Origin: Pleurodeles waltl
Taxonomy: Eukaryota; Chordata; Amphibia; Caudata; Salamandridae
Length of the DNA: 64,000 nt
Direction of reading: 5' to 3'
Assembly (NCBI RefSeq): GCF_031143425.1
Contig: NC_090447.1
Span: 843,749,760-843,813,759, forward strand
Within the stretch, counting starts at the first letter, position 1; each line of letters opens with the position of its first letter. The position numbers and the translations under genes are program-made. The notes under the pieces are model-generated. The model saw nothing but the letters and a program-made list of their open reading frames with translations, was not told where the DNA came from and searched no databases. This document shows, piece after piece, positions 34,537-45,617 of the stretch.

Positions 34537-36024
34537 GGCCCAGATTTACACCCGTTTGCGCTGAATTAGCATCATTTTTTTTACGTTAATTCAGCAGAAA
34601 CTTAACTCCATCATTATATTTTGACGCTAGGCTAGTCTAACGTCAAAATATTGGAGTTAAAGTCATTTTTTGGATGCGTGAACCCACCTTGCGTCAATGA
34701 GATGCAGGGTGGGCGTTCCCATCCAAAAAATGACTCTAAGGCCCTAGCGCCTTATTTATTCTCCCATACAAAAATGGTGCACGGGAGTGAGGCGGGCCTA
34801 AATAATGGCCCTAAGCCTGCTTAAATCCATTATTTAACACTTGGGTCTGTGCAGGCGTTAGAGGATATGTGGACCCATTGCCATGGTCAAACACCATGGA
34901 AAGAGCCCACAGGTTCCCTCCACAAGCCCCAGGAACACCCCCACCCACACCAGAGGGACACCACAGGATGGGGGACCGCTTCCCAAGTAAGTATAGGTAA
35001 GTAGAGGTAAGTATTTCAATTTGTTTTTTACGTGACATTGGGGGCCCTGAAATGGGTCCTCCTACATAGCACTGGGTGTAATGGCCATGCCCAGTGACAT
35101 GTAGGAGGGCCCTTGTCCCCTGTGCTGGCCAATGGGGTGGGGGCATGGCTCCTGTCTTTTAAAAGACAGGAGTCATGTGGAATGGATGGTTTTGCGTCAA
35201 GAAATGACGCTAGGTTGGTTAGAATCATCTTTTTTTACTCTAACCAGACTAAGGGGGTGATTCTCACCCTGGCGGACCGCTGAGGGTATTTTGGCTTTTG
35301 CACTGGGCTGGCGGGCGACCGCCAAAAGGCCGCCCGCCAGCCCAGTGCAAAACGGCCTTCCCACTAGGACGCCGGCTCTGAATTGAGCAGGCGGAGTGGG
35401 AAGGTGCGACGGGTGCAGTGGCACCCGTCGCGTATTTCAGTGTCTGCATAGCAGACACTGAAATACAAAGTGGGGCCCTTTTACGGGGGCCCCTACAGTG
35501 CCCATGCCATTGGCATGGGCACTGCAGGGGCCCCCAGGGGCCCCGCGGCACCCCCTACCGCCATCCTGTTCCTGGCGGGAGACCCGCCAGGAACAGGATG
35601 GCGGTAGGGGGTGTCAGAATCCCCATGGCGGCGGAGCGCGCTCCGCCGCCGTGGAGGATTCACAAGGGCAGCAGAAAACCGGCGGGAGACCGCCGGTTTT
35701 CCGCATCTGACCGCGGCCGAACCGCCGCGGTCAGAATGCCCTGCGGGGCACCGCCGGCCTGTCGGCGGTGCTCCCGCCGACCCTGGCCCCGGCCCCCCCT
35801 AAGACATTTTTTGGTGCAAAACACCCTTCTCCCATACCGCCACCCCCACCCCCACCCCGGCTAACATCATTTTCCATGATGTTAGCCCACCCTTTGCACC
35901 GGATTGCGTCATTCCATAGATTTGGCGCCCGGCTGGCGTCCTGGAATGGCTCAAACCGGCGCAATACTGTTTGATGCAAAACTGTGTTTGTGCTGTTATG
36001 CGTCAAAAAGTATATATCTGGGCC
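34537..36024. mobile_element. Harbinger-type MITE hosting a second MITE
   Basis: The left end GGCCCAGATTTACACCC and the right end (other strand) GGCCCAGATATATACTT are inverted repeats flanked by TAA (34534-34536 and 36025-36027). The interior has TTTGACGCTAG and inverted GCGTCA words but no coding motif. The insertion at 35253-35799 divides it; without it the element is about 0.94 kb. Confidence 0.8.
35253..35799. mobile_element. GC-rich multi-hairpin foldback MITE nested in another MITE
   Basis: TAA flanks both ends (35250-35252 and 35800-35802). The interior repeats the plan of the element at 31322: a GGGCTGGCGGGCGACC hairpin, TGCCCATGCCATTGGCATGG, CCTGTTCCTGGCGGGAGACC with its inverted arm, a GGCGGAGCGCGCTCCGCC hairpin and CCGGCGGGAGACCGCCGG. 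The termini (GGGGGTGATT and GGGGGGGCCG) are diverged. Confidence 0.75.
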
Positions 36025-36027
36025 TAA

Positions 36028-37780
36028 GAGCTATATAGCAGTCACGGCCACATTTGAAGAAGTCTGAGCTTAAAAGTAATTTTGGACATGAAACATTAGT
36101 CCGGTGCAGTTGTGGTATGAGGCTCACTCAGGGGGACTGTGTAGCCGGTTCTCTTTTGGATTAAGACCCAGTATGAATCCTCCTCTCCCCAACTGTGCCC
36201 AGAACACAACACAGGGGGAGTAGATAATGTTCCCCTTGCCCTGCCCAAGCAGGTCCTGTCTTCTACCTTCCTTCTCTCAAACCCCAGACCTCCACCGACT
36301 CTCTCGCTGACATTTTCCATCTGCATTGTGTAGGCACACAATGTCAGTGGATTTGTCCCTGGCATAGGACAAAACCATACGGAAAAGGGTCCTATGGTAC
36401 TGGTTAAGTGTAGTTATTCACTCTTCTGAAGAAAAATATATTTATTTATTGATTTTGATGCAGGAACATCAAATAGAATTGGAGATTCTGTCACACCAGT
36501 ATCTCTGTACCATAATCCCTCATTCTTGTGAGGGCCTGTGTCTGTCCCTAATTCCACACTTTGCTCTTACAGTAACCTGTGCCAAAACCCTTACAGCATG
36601 GTCAGTTACATAATACCCAATTAACAATAATTACAGGCATTCTGATAATGAAAGTAGATAAAAGGTTATCCGTTAAATTACTGGAAAGCCCTTGCCTTGA
36701 GTGGCTATACCTCATGGGTATACAATCAGAATATCTGCATACTCTTAACTTTGTTGAGTTTGACTTTCTTGATTGCCTGAGAAATAATATAACTGTCCAC
36801 TGATAATGTATTGGTATTTCTATAGTCTGCCTTCTTACTTCAAATACGGCACCTACCGGATACTGGGGGTATTTGTTTTGCTACTATTTGCCCTAAACCT
36901 ATTTTAGGTTTATAAATATCAGGTGAAGATGTTTCTCATATGGAACATTTAAAAACTAGAGACTGGATACTCCAGGCTTGAAATTAGGCTACCATTCCTC
37001 TCTAGGGGCCAGATGTATCAAAGGGTTTTACCCGTTCTGTGTCTATGGGAAAATGTGTTTATACATATGGCTCTAGGAATCCTGGTGTTCCCAGGTAACA
37101 CAGTTTACAGCAGTTTCACTAATTGTGGTGATTTCTTAAATATAATTATTGGATCATTCTCGATTTTCAGTCATTTATGCTCTGAGCTCACCCACACTTT
37201 TTTTTTTATCTCCAGGGCTTGCATTCCATTCAATTTCAGGGCATATTCACCGAAATGGTTTAGTCTTGACTTACCATAAACCTATTTTTGGAAGCATTAC
37301 TTAAAATTAGCTTATTTGACCTCACGCAGATATTCATTCTTCATTGACTTATTTTACTTACCTGGTTACTTTATTGCACAAACTTTGTTAATGTGAGTGT
37401 CCCATCGCTGAGTGGCTTCCACGTCTTTCCTTATAACCAGCACACTTCATTATATCTAGTCACATTCTTCCCTTCCTGAAGTTTTAATACAACTATTTGA
37501 TACTCTTTTTTGGATTATGAAAGCAATCATTTTGGTTGCTATAAATTGTAAACGTTAAAGTTTTCCTTATGTTGAAACTACCGCGAATAGCTATTTGGAC
37601 CTATCTGACTTTACAAACTGACCTGTTTATAACGGCCTTCCTTTTTGGTAATGTTTGAAAACATAGAGGTGTTTGTCTTTTGTCAAGTTTTCGCCTGCAT
37701 GATCGGACTGCTATGGATCAGAGGCTACTGTGAAAGGTAGAAGAATTTAAATTTAAGAAAACCACGTTTCATGTAGCATT
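36028..37780. other. AT-rich intervening sequence with one very short MITE
   Basis: No domain is visible. At about 37009-37076 a ~68-bp palindromic unit has ends AGGGGCCAGATGTATCAAA and, inverted, AGAGCCATATGTATAAA, consistent with a minimal MITE. Confidence 0.45.
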
Positions 37781-38441
37781 TTAGCAAAATACACATAGTT
37801 TCCTTTATCCTTGATGAAGTTGGTCGATTGTTGAACCGAATGACAAAAATGTGTTGGTTGGAAGATTTACAATGGTTGGAACTTTTACATAATGAAGAAT
37901 AACAAACTTCAACAGAAGAATCTGCTCTGATTCTGTTGAATTCAGACTTAAAGACATCTACCTCTGTTATATGGGGTTGGTGTGCGAGCACATATTGGAC
38001 CAACCCTGGAACCTTCTGTTTTCTAACTTGGAGACCATCAGGGTGGCTGGTGCCCCTCTTCACTTAGTACCCACAAGATGAACTGTTTGGAATCCAATTT
38101 ATAAAATCCTGAAATTGTTTCAACATCTTGGTGTACACAGGTGTGCCCCTTGCTACCTATACTTGCTTTGCATATATTTATAAGCATGGCAGCAAGCGTT
38201 ACCTACAACTAAATGCAATAACTTCTTCTATGATGAAGGAGAGTAAAATGCCAGAGGATTTATTTAGCGACATTAAGGTAGGACATGCTGTTGGGAGTAA
38301 GAACCCTCAACAAGGAAATAAGAATGATGAGTTAAAAGACAGATGTATCTGACTTAAATGAGTAAAAAAACATGAACTCTCCAAATGGTAGGACAGACTC
38401 ACCTTAAGGAAGTACATTAAAAATAACAAGGTGCCTCGAGG

Positions 38442-38888
38442 TTGGAGGGTCCTAATATTCCTGACATGTATAGATCTATACACAGATTTACTGAATACAT
38501 GGAAGAACAAGCTGATAAATCTGTGGTAAATATGGTGGGAACACGTACTGAGAATGCTTACAGAAAAATAGGTAAAATAAGGGCAGAAATCAAGGATAGT
38601 CAAATTTTTGGGAAAGAGATTGGAACATCTTATAAAACCCACATCACAGGCTCAGGAAGGATACGAGTAAAAGTACTAAAAGCAGCAGATATAACTCATC
38701 TGCTTTCTGCTTCACCGGTGAGGAAGAAGAATTTTCTGCACCAGTGGAGTGTTCTTTCACATCAGCTACGACTAATTCTTCTTATTAGGAGAAATAAGAA
38801 GAACAAGAATTGGAAACCAAAATGGAGATACCAAGAAGCAGTCAAACACACAGAAAACTTAGAAGGGGAAGGCAAAATGTGGAGATAG
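38442..38888 (+). CDS. Unrecognised 148-aa basic ORF, possibly a transposon remnant
   Basis: The ORF is rich in Lys, Arg and Glu, with SVLSHQLRLILLIRRNKKNK near its end, and has no motif I recognise. It lies upstream of the Penelope-like coding remnant and could be part of its N-terminal region, or chance. I would not call it a gene without homology. Confidence 0.2.
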   Translation: MEGPNIPDMYRSIHRFTEYMEEQADKSVVNMVGTRTENAYRKIGKIRAEIKDSQIFGKEIGTSYKTHITGSGRIRVKVLKAADITHLLSASPVRKKNFLHQWSVLSHQLRLILLIRRNKKNKNWKPKWRYQEAVKHTENLEGEGKMWR

Positions 38889-39057
38889 ATATGGAAAGGA
38901 AATAAATTGAAACAAGATCGTGGACACAATCCAAGAAATAGACCAAAACTAGTCAAGTAGAATTACTGAGGTGGAGGATGTTAAATCTCTTAGAATGACT
39001 AATGAAGACAATTATAACATTCTGATTATCAGTTTGGGAGATACATCATTGAAGGAC

Positions 39058-41678
39058 TGTTAGACCTGGCAGCTTTTTGGCGTGTCTCCTCTGTATTTCT
39101 GCCTTCTAACCTTTTATGATGTACTGGACTCTGTTTTTGCTGGTTTATTCTCTCTGCACACTTTACCACTGCTAATCAGTGAAAAGTGCAAGTGCTCCCT
39201 ATAGAAATTGTACTGTTGATTGGTTTATCCATGATTGGCATATTTGATTTACTGGTAAGTCCCTAGTAAAGTGCACTAGAGCTGCCCAGGGCCTGTAAAT
39301 CAAATGCTACTATTGGGCCTGCAGCACTGGTTGTTCCACCCACATAAGTAGCCCTGTACAAATGGCTCAGACCTGCCACTGCAGTGTCTGTGTGTGCAGT
39401 TTTAAACTGCCAATTCGACTTGGCAAGGATACCCACTCGTAGGCCTAAACCTTCCCTTTTACTACATGTAAGGTGCCCCTAAGGTAGGCCCACGGTAGCC
39501 CCATGGGCAGAGTGCAGTATATGTTAAAGGTGGGACATGTACTTATACGTGTTACATGTCCTAACTGTGAAATACTGCTAAATTTGGTTTTCGCTGTGCA
39601 AGGCCTATCTCTCTCATAGGTTAACATAGGGGCTGCCTTTAAATATTATTAAAGCACAAACTCATTTTGAGAGCAGGTGGAAATGTGGAGTTTAGGGTCT
39701 CTGAACTCACAATTTAAAAATACATATTTTGGTAAGGGTTGTTTTTAAATTGTGTGTTTAAAAATGCCACTGTTAGAAATTAGGCATTTTCTTGCTTAAA
39801 CCATTATGTGACTCTGCCTGTTTGTGAACTCCCTGTCTGGGTCAATTTGACAGTTGGGTTGTTTGCACCTCTCTCTAGACAGTGACACAAAGGGGGTTGG
39901 GATGTAGCCTGCATATCCTTATGAGCCATCTGAGCTAGGGAGGAGGGAGGAGTGGTCACTTACACCTGAAAGGACTGTGCCTGCCCTCAGACAATGCAGT
40001 CTCGAACCCCATGGTGTGTGACAGTGGCCTGGCGTGGACAAGGAAGGATCTTACAAACACTTGAGACTTTGCTTTGAAGTTTGCCAACTTCAAAGGCAGA
40101 AAGGGGTATGAGTATTGGGCCCCAAACCCCAGACTTTTGCAATCTTTCTGGAATCAAGAGGAACCTCTGCCAAGGAGAAGAGACGTAGAGCTGGAGGAGG
40201 AGTACTATCCCTTTGCTGTGTTGCTTTGCTAGACTGGCCTGCAGTTGCTGCTTCTGCCTTAAAAGAGTGCAAAGGGTGAACTTTGCTGTGTGTCCTGCTT
40301 GAGAAAGTTCTCCAAGGGCTTGGAGTAGAGATTGCCTCCTGTTGGAAGTCTCAGGGACAGCAAAGACTTCAGTTTCCTTGACCTACAGCTCTGGGAATTG
40401 TGTTTTGTGCTGTTCAAGAGGAGAAACCACCGCGATGCCACCAACAATGCCACCGGCCTGCACCATGACCTGCTGATGCTGAACGGAGCCGCACTGCCCT
40501 GCTTCACACCGTGACCCTGGTGTCACCAACGCCGTCATTGGATGACTTCACTGAGCCGCTGTTCGCACCGTGACCAGCAGGTCCCAGACACCGGCATTGC
40601 CTTGCTCACATCGTACCCTGGGCATCCCTAATGACGACGCTCCTGCTGACACCCGTGCCGCTGCCTGCACTGTGGCCTGTCGACACCGCTCGTGAGGTAC
40701 ACGAAGCACCGTCCCGCACCCGCACCTCAGCCCCGTCCCCGACGCCAGCACCGTTGACTCCAGTGTTGTCACCAGGCATACCTTCCTGCACCGTGGCCTG
40801 TGGACACTGCTCGTGAGGGTCACAGAGCACCATCCCACACCGCACCGTTTGCTTCGGCCTACCGAGGACAGCGCTTCAGCAACAACAATGCTGCTGCCTG
40901 CACCGTGACCTGGTGACGCCGCACGTCGCACCACCCTGACCCGCTTCACACCTCAGCCCTGGTCTCAACAGACACCGCTGGATGCCGTCACCGAGATGCT
41001 GCCTGCACCGTGACCTGTGGGCATCGCACTTCTCCCTCATCCCAGTTTACACCACAGCTTCTATGCCATCCACGCCAGCGCTCATGACTTTATCAGCCCG
41101 AAGTTCGATCGGCACCATGTGTAACTTCATGGGATCAACAACTCCTGCACCGACTCCGGAACTGACACTGCGATGCCAGAGACGCCTCTCTCAGAGCTCA
41201 GCGCGAGGGTCACAACACCCTGCAATTCCAAAGGTACTGATTGCGGGTTTTCCTGACACCGTAGCTGGCCCACGACACTGCGGCCAGACTGAACTGTTGG
41301 TTTTGTTGATCATGATGCCGTGATAGCCCCAGATGGAGCTATCGACTTCAAGGAACTGTATTGTTTAAGTTAAATCTTGCAGAATTCATATATCTATTAC
41401 TGTATGTTGGATTTTTATCGTATTTCGTCTTGTTTTATATATATAAATATTGCCTATTTTTCTAAAACTGGTGTGGTGTCCTTTTGAAGTGTTTTCACTG
41501 TGTTACTGGGTGTTATGTGCAAATGATTACACATTGCTTGTGAGATAAGCTTATGCCAAGCTACCAAGGGGGTGAGCAGGGGTTATCTGAGTGGGTATCT
41601 CCCTTACCCTGACTAGACTGAGGGTCCCTACTTGGACAGGGTGAAAACTGACTGCCAACTCAGTCCCCATTTCTAACA
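39058..41678 (+). repeat. 5' LTR, 2.62 kb
   Basis: It starts TGTTAGACCTGGC and ends CATTTCTAACA, giving a TGTTAG/CTAACA terminal pair. A GC-rich zone at 40430-41240 repeats words such as CACCGTGACCTG and GGACACCGC many times; the ORFs there are repeat artefacts. An AT-rich TTTTATATATATAAATATT lies near 41430. The last ~120 bp contain AAGCTACCAAGGGGGTGAGC, shared with the other LTRs. Confidence 0.85.
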
Positions 41679-41679
41679 T

Positions 41680-41697
41680 TGGTTGTCACCGGTGAGG
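41680..41697 (+). promoter_or_regulatory. Primer-binding site
   Basis: TGGTTGTCACCGGTGAGG begins one base after the LTR end. Its TGG start fits a tRNA CCA end. The following GATAGGACTTG matches the leader of the minus-strand Gmr1-like copy. Confidence 0.6.
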
Positions 41698-41830
41698 ATA
41701 GGACTTGCATTTGCAATTGACCCACAGTGATTGGTGTACACTACTACCATATAGCAGACCACTATGTGCCACATGCAGATTTTAGTTTTTGATTTTTATC
41801 TTTTTGACCTATTTTTGATATTGAGTTCAA

Positions 41831-43055
41831 ATGAACTCCAACAACATTATGTCTCAGTCAGGAGCTTCGTCAGTTGCATCCCAGGATTTGGTTTTTGAGG
41901 AGGACAGGTTGGAAACCTATACCGTGAAGGAACTGACGGCAGTTTGTAAAAACCTCAAAATCCAGGTCAGAGGCCTCACCAAAAAGGAGGAGCTACAAAA
42001 GGCCCAGTGGGCAGTCTGTGGATCCAGTGGGGGAGTCTGTGGACCCAAATCGAGGCGAAGAAGTGCTGAGGGTGCAGGAGCTGCTAGGGGGGAAGGTACC
42101 CCCTGCAGCTTCTGCAAGCAGCAGTCATGGTTCTGTGAGCCTGACTCCAGAGGAGCTGGAGGATAGGAGAGAAGCGAGGAGGCACCAGATTGAGTTGGTG
42201 AGATTGAAAATGGAGGAGAAAAAAATGCTCTTGGAGCATGAGCTTAAAGTAAAGGAGCTGGATGTGAGGAGCAGGTCCAGCAATGAGGGTGGCAGCAATA
42301 CCTCAGTGCAGCCAGACAGAATTGTGCACATTCCTAAGAACGTAGGGAGAGAGTACAAGAAGGGAGACAACATTCAGAGGTGCTTTCAAGGATATGAGGC
42401 ATCCATCCACAAGAATGGGGCAGGATTGTGGAACCACTTCACAGAGGAGGGTAGAGACACTTTGCAAGCTTTGGGTGAGGGGTACAACCTCACCTATGCT
42501 GACATTAAGGAGGCCCTTCTCACTAGTCATGGTCTCACTCCTGACAAGTACCGGGATCTGTTTAGGCAGAGTAAGAAAACTGATTCCCAGACCTGGTAAG
42601 AATGTGAGGATTCTTTTTGCAGAGCACTAGATGGTTGGATGAAGGGCAGTAATGTGACCGTAATGTGACAGATTTTCAGGGGCTGTACAACTCAATTGCG
42701 TGAGAGTAATTGTCTAGTCTGTGTTTTGCCGAGCTGCACCAGCACTTGATTGATAGTAAGCTGACAAGCACAGGAAGCTTGCTATAGAGGTGTATCGCTC
42801 GGTGAGTACCAGAGTCCACAAAAAGGTATATGGGGAGATTCTGCCAAAGGTGGGTAGGGTTCCCAGCAGCAGAGTGGGGGGGACAAAGGTAAACAAAAGG
42901 AGTTTTCAAAAGGGCCCCAATCTAGTAACCTGGGTAAGATATCCCCCCCGGGAGATAAGAAACCATGGTGCTCTTCAGGAAAGCCTGCAGAGGCAGGGCA
43001 CCGTAAGTGCTTTGCATGTGATCAGAAGGTCACATGAAGGGAGATCCAAAGTGTC
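41831..43055 (+). pseudogene. Gag of the Gmr1-like element with SCAN-like domain
   Basis: The start MNSNNIMSQSGASSVASQDL at 41831 is followed by ETYTVKELTAVCKNLKIQVR, a small helical domain. After a frame change near 42020 comes a charged coiled coil (EARRHQIELVRLKMEEKKM). The capsid part, from KKGDNIQRCFQGYEASIHKN through LTYADIKEALLTSHGLTPDK, YRDLFRQSKKTDSQTW and, past a TAA, ALDGWMKGS, matches the plan of SCAN-type gag. A zinc knuckle with CFACDQK and KGDPKCPKW is split by a frameshift near 43025. Gag would package the RNA. Vertebrate SCAN domains are known to derive from Gmr1-like gag, so the similarity is expected. Confidence 0.8.
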
Positions 43056-43564
43056 CCAAGTGGACACCGCCACATAGCGGTGGGAAGACCAAGGGGTTGG
43101 CCAGTGTAGTGCTTGGGGAGGAGGTGGTCCCAGGTGGGTGTGGGGATCCCACAGAGATGACCCCTGTCTCACTAGGGGACAGTGAGATGGTCCAGAGAAA
43201 CATAATGCCTGATAACACTAAGAAATACAGGCAGTGGGTGACCATCAATGGGCAGAGGGTAGAAGCTCTCAGAAATACTGGAGCCAGTGTGACTTTGGTC
43301 TGGTGTCGCATGGTGTCTGAAGAGCAAATAGTCCCTGGTGTATTCCACCAAGTAGTTGCAGTGGACAACTCGGAGTGCCAATGTAATGTGGTGCAGGTTC
43401 CCTTTGAGTGGGGAGGGGTCTCAGGTTCCTTGAGGGTAGCTGCGAGTCCCACCATGCCAGTTGACCGTCTGCTGGGCAACGACCTGGAGACTTCTGCCTG
43501 GAAGGAGGTGTGGAGCTCAGTGCGCACTTGGGGATGTTGGGCAATCCAGAGTGGGCATGCATGA
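43034..43564 (+). pseudogene. Protease-like segment of the Gmr1-like pol
   Basis: The 176-aa frame begins at the end of the zinc knuckle. It contains QWVTINGQRVEALRNTGASV, an aspartic-protease-type active-site block in which Asn (AAT) occupies the catalytic Asp position, and later MPVDRLLGNDL, which fits the ILG-type flap-end region of retropepsins. The protease would cleave Gag-Pol; this copy should be inactive. The frame ends just before a short non-homologous stretch and the integrase. Confidence 0.7.
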
Positions 43565-43764
43565 CCACTCAGTCCATGGCAGCCAGACAGGGTGATCAGA
43601 CAGACCTGGAGCCTGAAACAGTGGCCCAGGTGACTGCCAAGAGAAAGGGAAAGGGGCATGGGAAACCTGCCCCAGTAGTTCCCATGGTCTGACCTTGAGG
43701 GGGGCTCCCCAGCATCTACAAGGGAACACGTGGCTGAACTAGGAGACCTACCTGAGCTGACCCA

Positions 43765-44235
43765 TTGGCAGCAAGAAGGGGGCCGCACCAGGGAGAGTTC
43801 TGCACAGAGCAGAAGGTGTGCCCTACTCTTGTGGGTCTTAGGCAGCAAGCAGAGAACCAGGCAGCTTGCGCTGAGCCCAAGAATCACCTGATTTACTGGG
43901 AGAATATTCTCCTGTATAGCCAGCCTAAGGCTGGTGAGCCTGGGGCAGCCCGTGTGCTGGTGGTACCCCAGAGCTTCAGAGCCTTCCTACTGGGTTTGGC
44001 TCATGATGTGCCTCTGACAGGACATTTGGGGCAGGGCAAGACCTTTGACAGGCTTGTCACGCACTTCTATTGGCCCCAAATAAGAAAACATCCTGATGCG
44101 TTCTGTAGATCCTGTCAGACTTGTCAAGCAAGTGGCAAAACTGGAGGGAAATGTAAGGCCCCCCTCCAACCCTTTCCTGTTGTGAGCACCCCTTTTGAGC
44201 AGGTGGACATTGACATAGTTGGGCTGCTTCTGCCT
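43765..44235 (+). pseudogene. Integrase N-terminal half, truncated
   Basis: The frame reads HLIYWENILLYSQPK, then a HHCC zinc domain: HDVPLTGHLGQGKTFDRLV, THFYWPQIRKHPDAFC and CRSCQTCQ with all ligands visible. TPFEQVDIDIVG starts the catalytic core with its first Asp. Within about 10 codons the frame passes into LTR sequence, so the second Asp and the Glu are missing. The ORF continues to 44583, but that part is translated LTR. The minus-strand copy at 23.7-22.9 kb covers the full domain. Confidence 0.85.
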
Positions 44236-45617
44236 GAAAAGAGTGCAAAGGGTGAACTTTGCTTTGTGTCCTGCTTGAGAAAGTTGTCCAAGGGCTTGGA
44301 ACAGAGCTTGCTGCCTTTTGGAAGTCACAGGGACACCAAAGACTTCAGTTTCCTCGACCTGCAGCACTGGGAACTGTGTGTTTTGTGCTGTTCAAGAGGA
44401 AAAACCACTGCGCCGCCGCCAATGCCGCACTACCCTCTTTGCACCGTGACCCTGGTCTCACTGACTCCGTCATCAGACGACTTCACTGAGTCGCTACTCG
44501 CACCACGACCTGTGGGCCCCGCACTCCGGCATCACCTTGATCACACCGCAGCCTGGGCATCCCCTACGGTGGCACCCTGCTGACACCGGTGCCGCAGCCT
44601 GAACCATGGCCTGTGGACACCACTTGAGAGGTACAAAAAGCATGTCCCTTCCCACAACGCAGCCCCGGTCCACCGACGCCAGCACCATTGACTCCAATGT
44701 CATCACCAGGCATACCTGCCTGCACCGTGGCCTGTGGACACCACTCAAGAGGGTCACAAAGCACCATCCCGTCCCACACCTCCGGCTTGGGCCTACTGAT
44801 GACAGCGCTTCAGCAACAATGACTTAGCTGCCTGCACCATGACCTGGTGACACCACACGGTGCACCGCCCCGCTTCACACCGCAGCCTTGGTTTTACCGA
44901 CACCGCTGGATGTCGCCCCGAGCTGCTGCCTGCACCGTGACCTGTGGGCACTGCACGTTGCATCGTCTAGCTTCGCACTGCAGCCCCAACGCCATCCACA
45001 CCAGTGCTCCTGATTTCATCAGCCTGGAGTTCAATGTGAACAGCGTGTGACTTCAAGGGCTCGATGACTCCCACACCCACTCCGAAACTGACACTGCGTC
45101 GCGAGCGACGCCGCTCTCCGGATGTCATTGTGAGGGTCACGATGCCCTGCAATTCCAAAGGTACTGTTTGCAGGTCTTCCTGACACCATAGCTGTCCCGC
45201 TACGACGGGCCGGCTGGCCTGAACTGTTGGTTTTGTTGATCACGATGCCGTGATAGCTCCAGTTGGAGCTATCGACTTCAAGGAACTGTATTTTTAAGTA
45301 AAATCTAGCAGAATTCACATATCTATTACTGTATTTTGGATTTTTGTTGTATTTGGTCTTGTTTTATATATATAAATATTGGCTATTTTTCTAAAACTGG
45401 TGTGGTGTCCCTTTGAAGTGTTTTCATTGTGTTACTGGGTGTTATGTGCAAATGCTTTACACATTGCTTCTGAGATAAGCCTGAATGCTCGTGGCAAGCT
45501 ACCAATGGAGTGAGCAGGGGTTATATGAGCGGGTATCTCCCTTATCCTGACTAGAGTGAGGGTCCCTACTTGGACAGGGTGCAAACCGACTGCTAACTAG
45601 AGACCCCATTTCTAACA
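44223..45617 (+). repeat. 3' LTR lacking its first ~1.19 kb
   Basis: It matches the 5' LTR from 40246 to its end, including the GC-rich CACCGTGACCTG repeat zone, the TATATATAAATATTG segment and the terminal CTAACA. Several substitutions and small indels separate the two LTRs. Confidence 0.85.

Larger units (their letters stand above)
39058..45617 (+). mobile_element. Gmr1-like Ty3/gypsy element, plus strand, RT and RNase H deleted
   Basis: Order: 5' LTR 39058-41678, primer-binding site, gag (from 41831), zinc knuckle near 43010-43055, protease-like segment (about 43230-43480), integrase (43860-44235), then directly 3' LTR sequence (44223-45617). The 3' LTR lacks the first ~1.19 kb of the 5' LTR. 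The join lies in the shared word GCTGCTTCTGCCT. Integrase follows protease closely, with no RT between them, matching the INT-before-RT order of the minus-strand copy at 18-27 kb. The flanks AGGAC and AGTGC agree at 3 of 5 bases, so the target duplication is doubtful. Confidence 0.85.

Noticed and set aside
35418..35864. 148-codon plus-strand ORF
   Set aside because: Same reason: GC-rich hairpin MITE sequence.
40548..41323. ORFs of 110-133 codons in the Gmr1-like LTR
   Set aside because: They lie in the CACCGTGACCTG repeat zone of the LTR and recur in the other LTR with different breaks.
44236..44583. C-terminal third of the 272-codon integrase ORF
   Set aside because: This part is translated LTR sequence after the deletion junction, not integrase.
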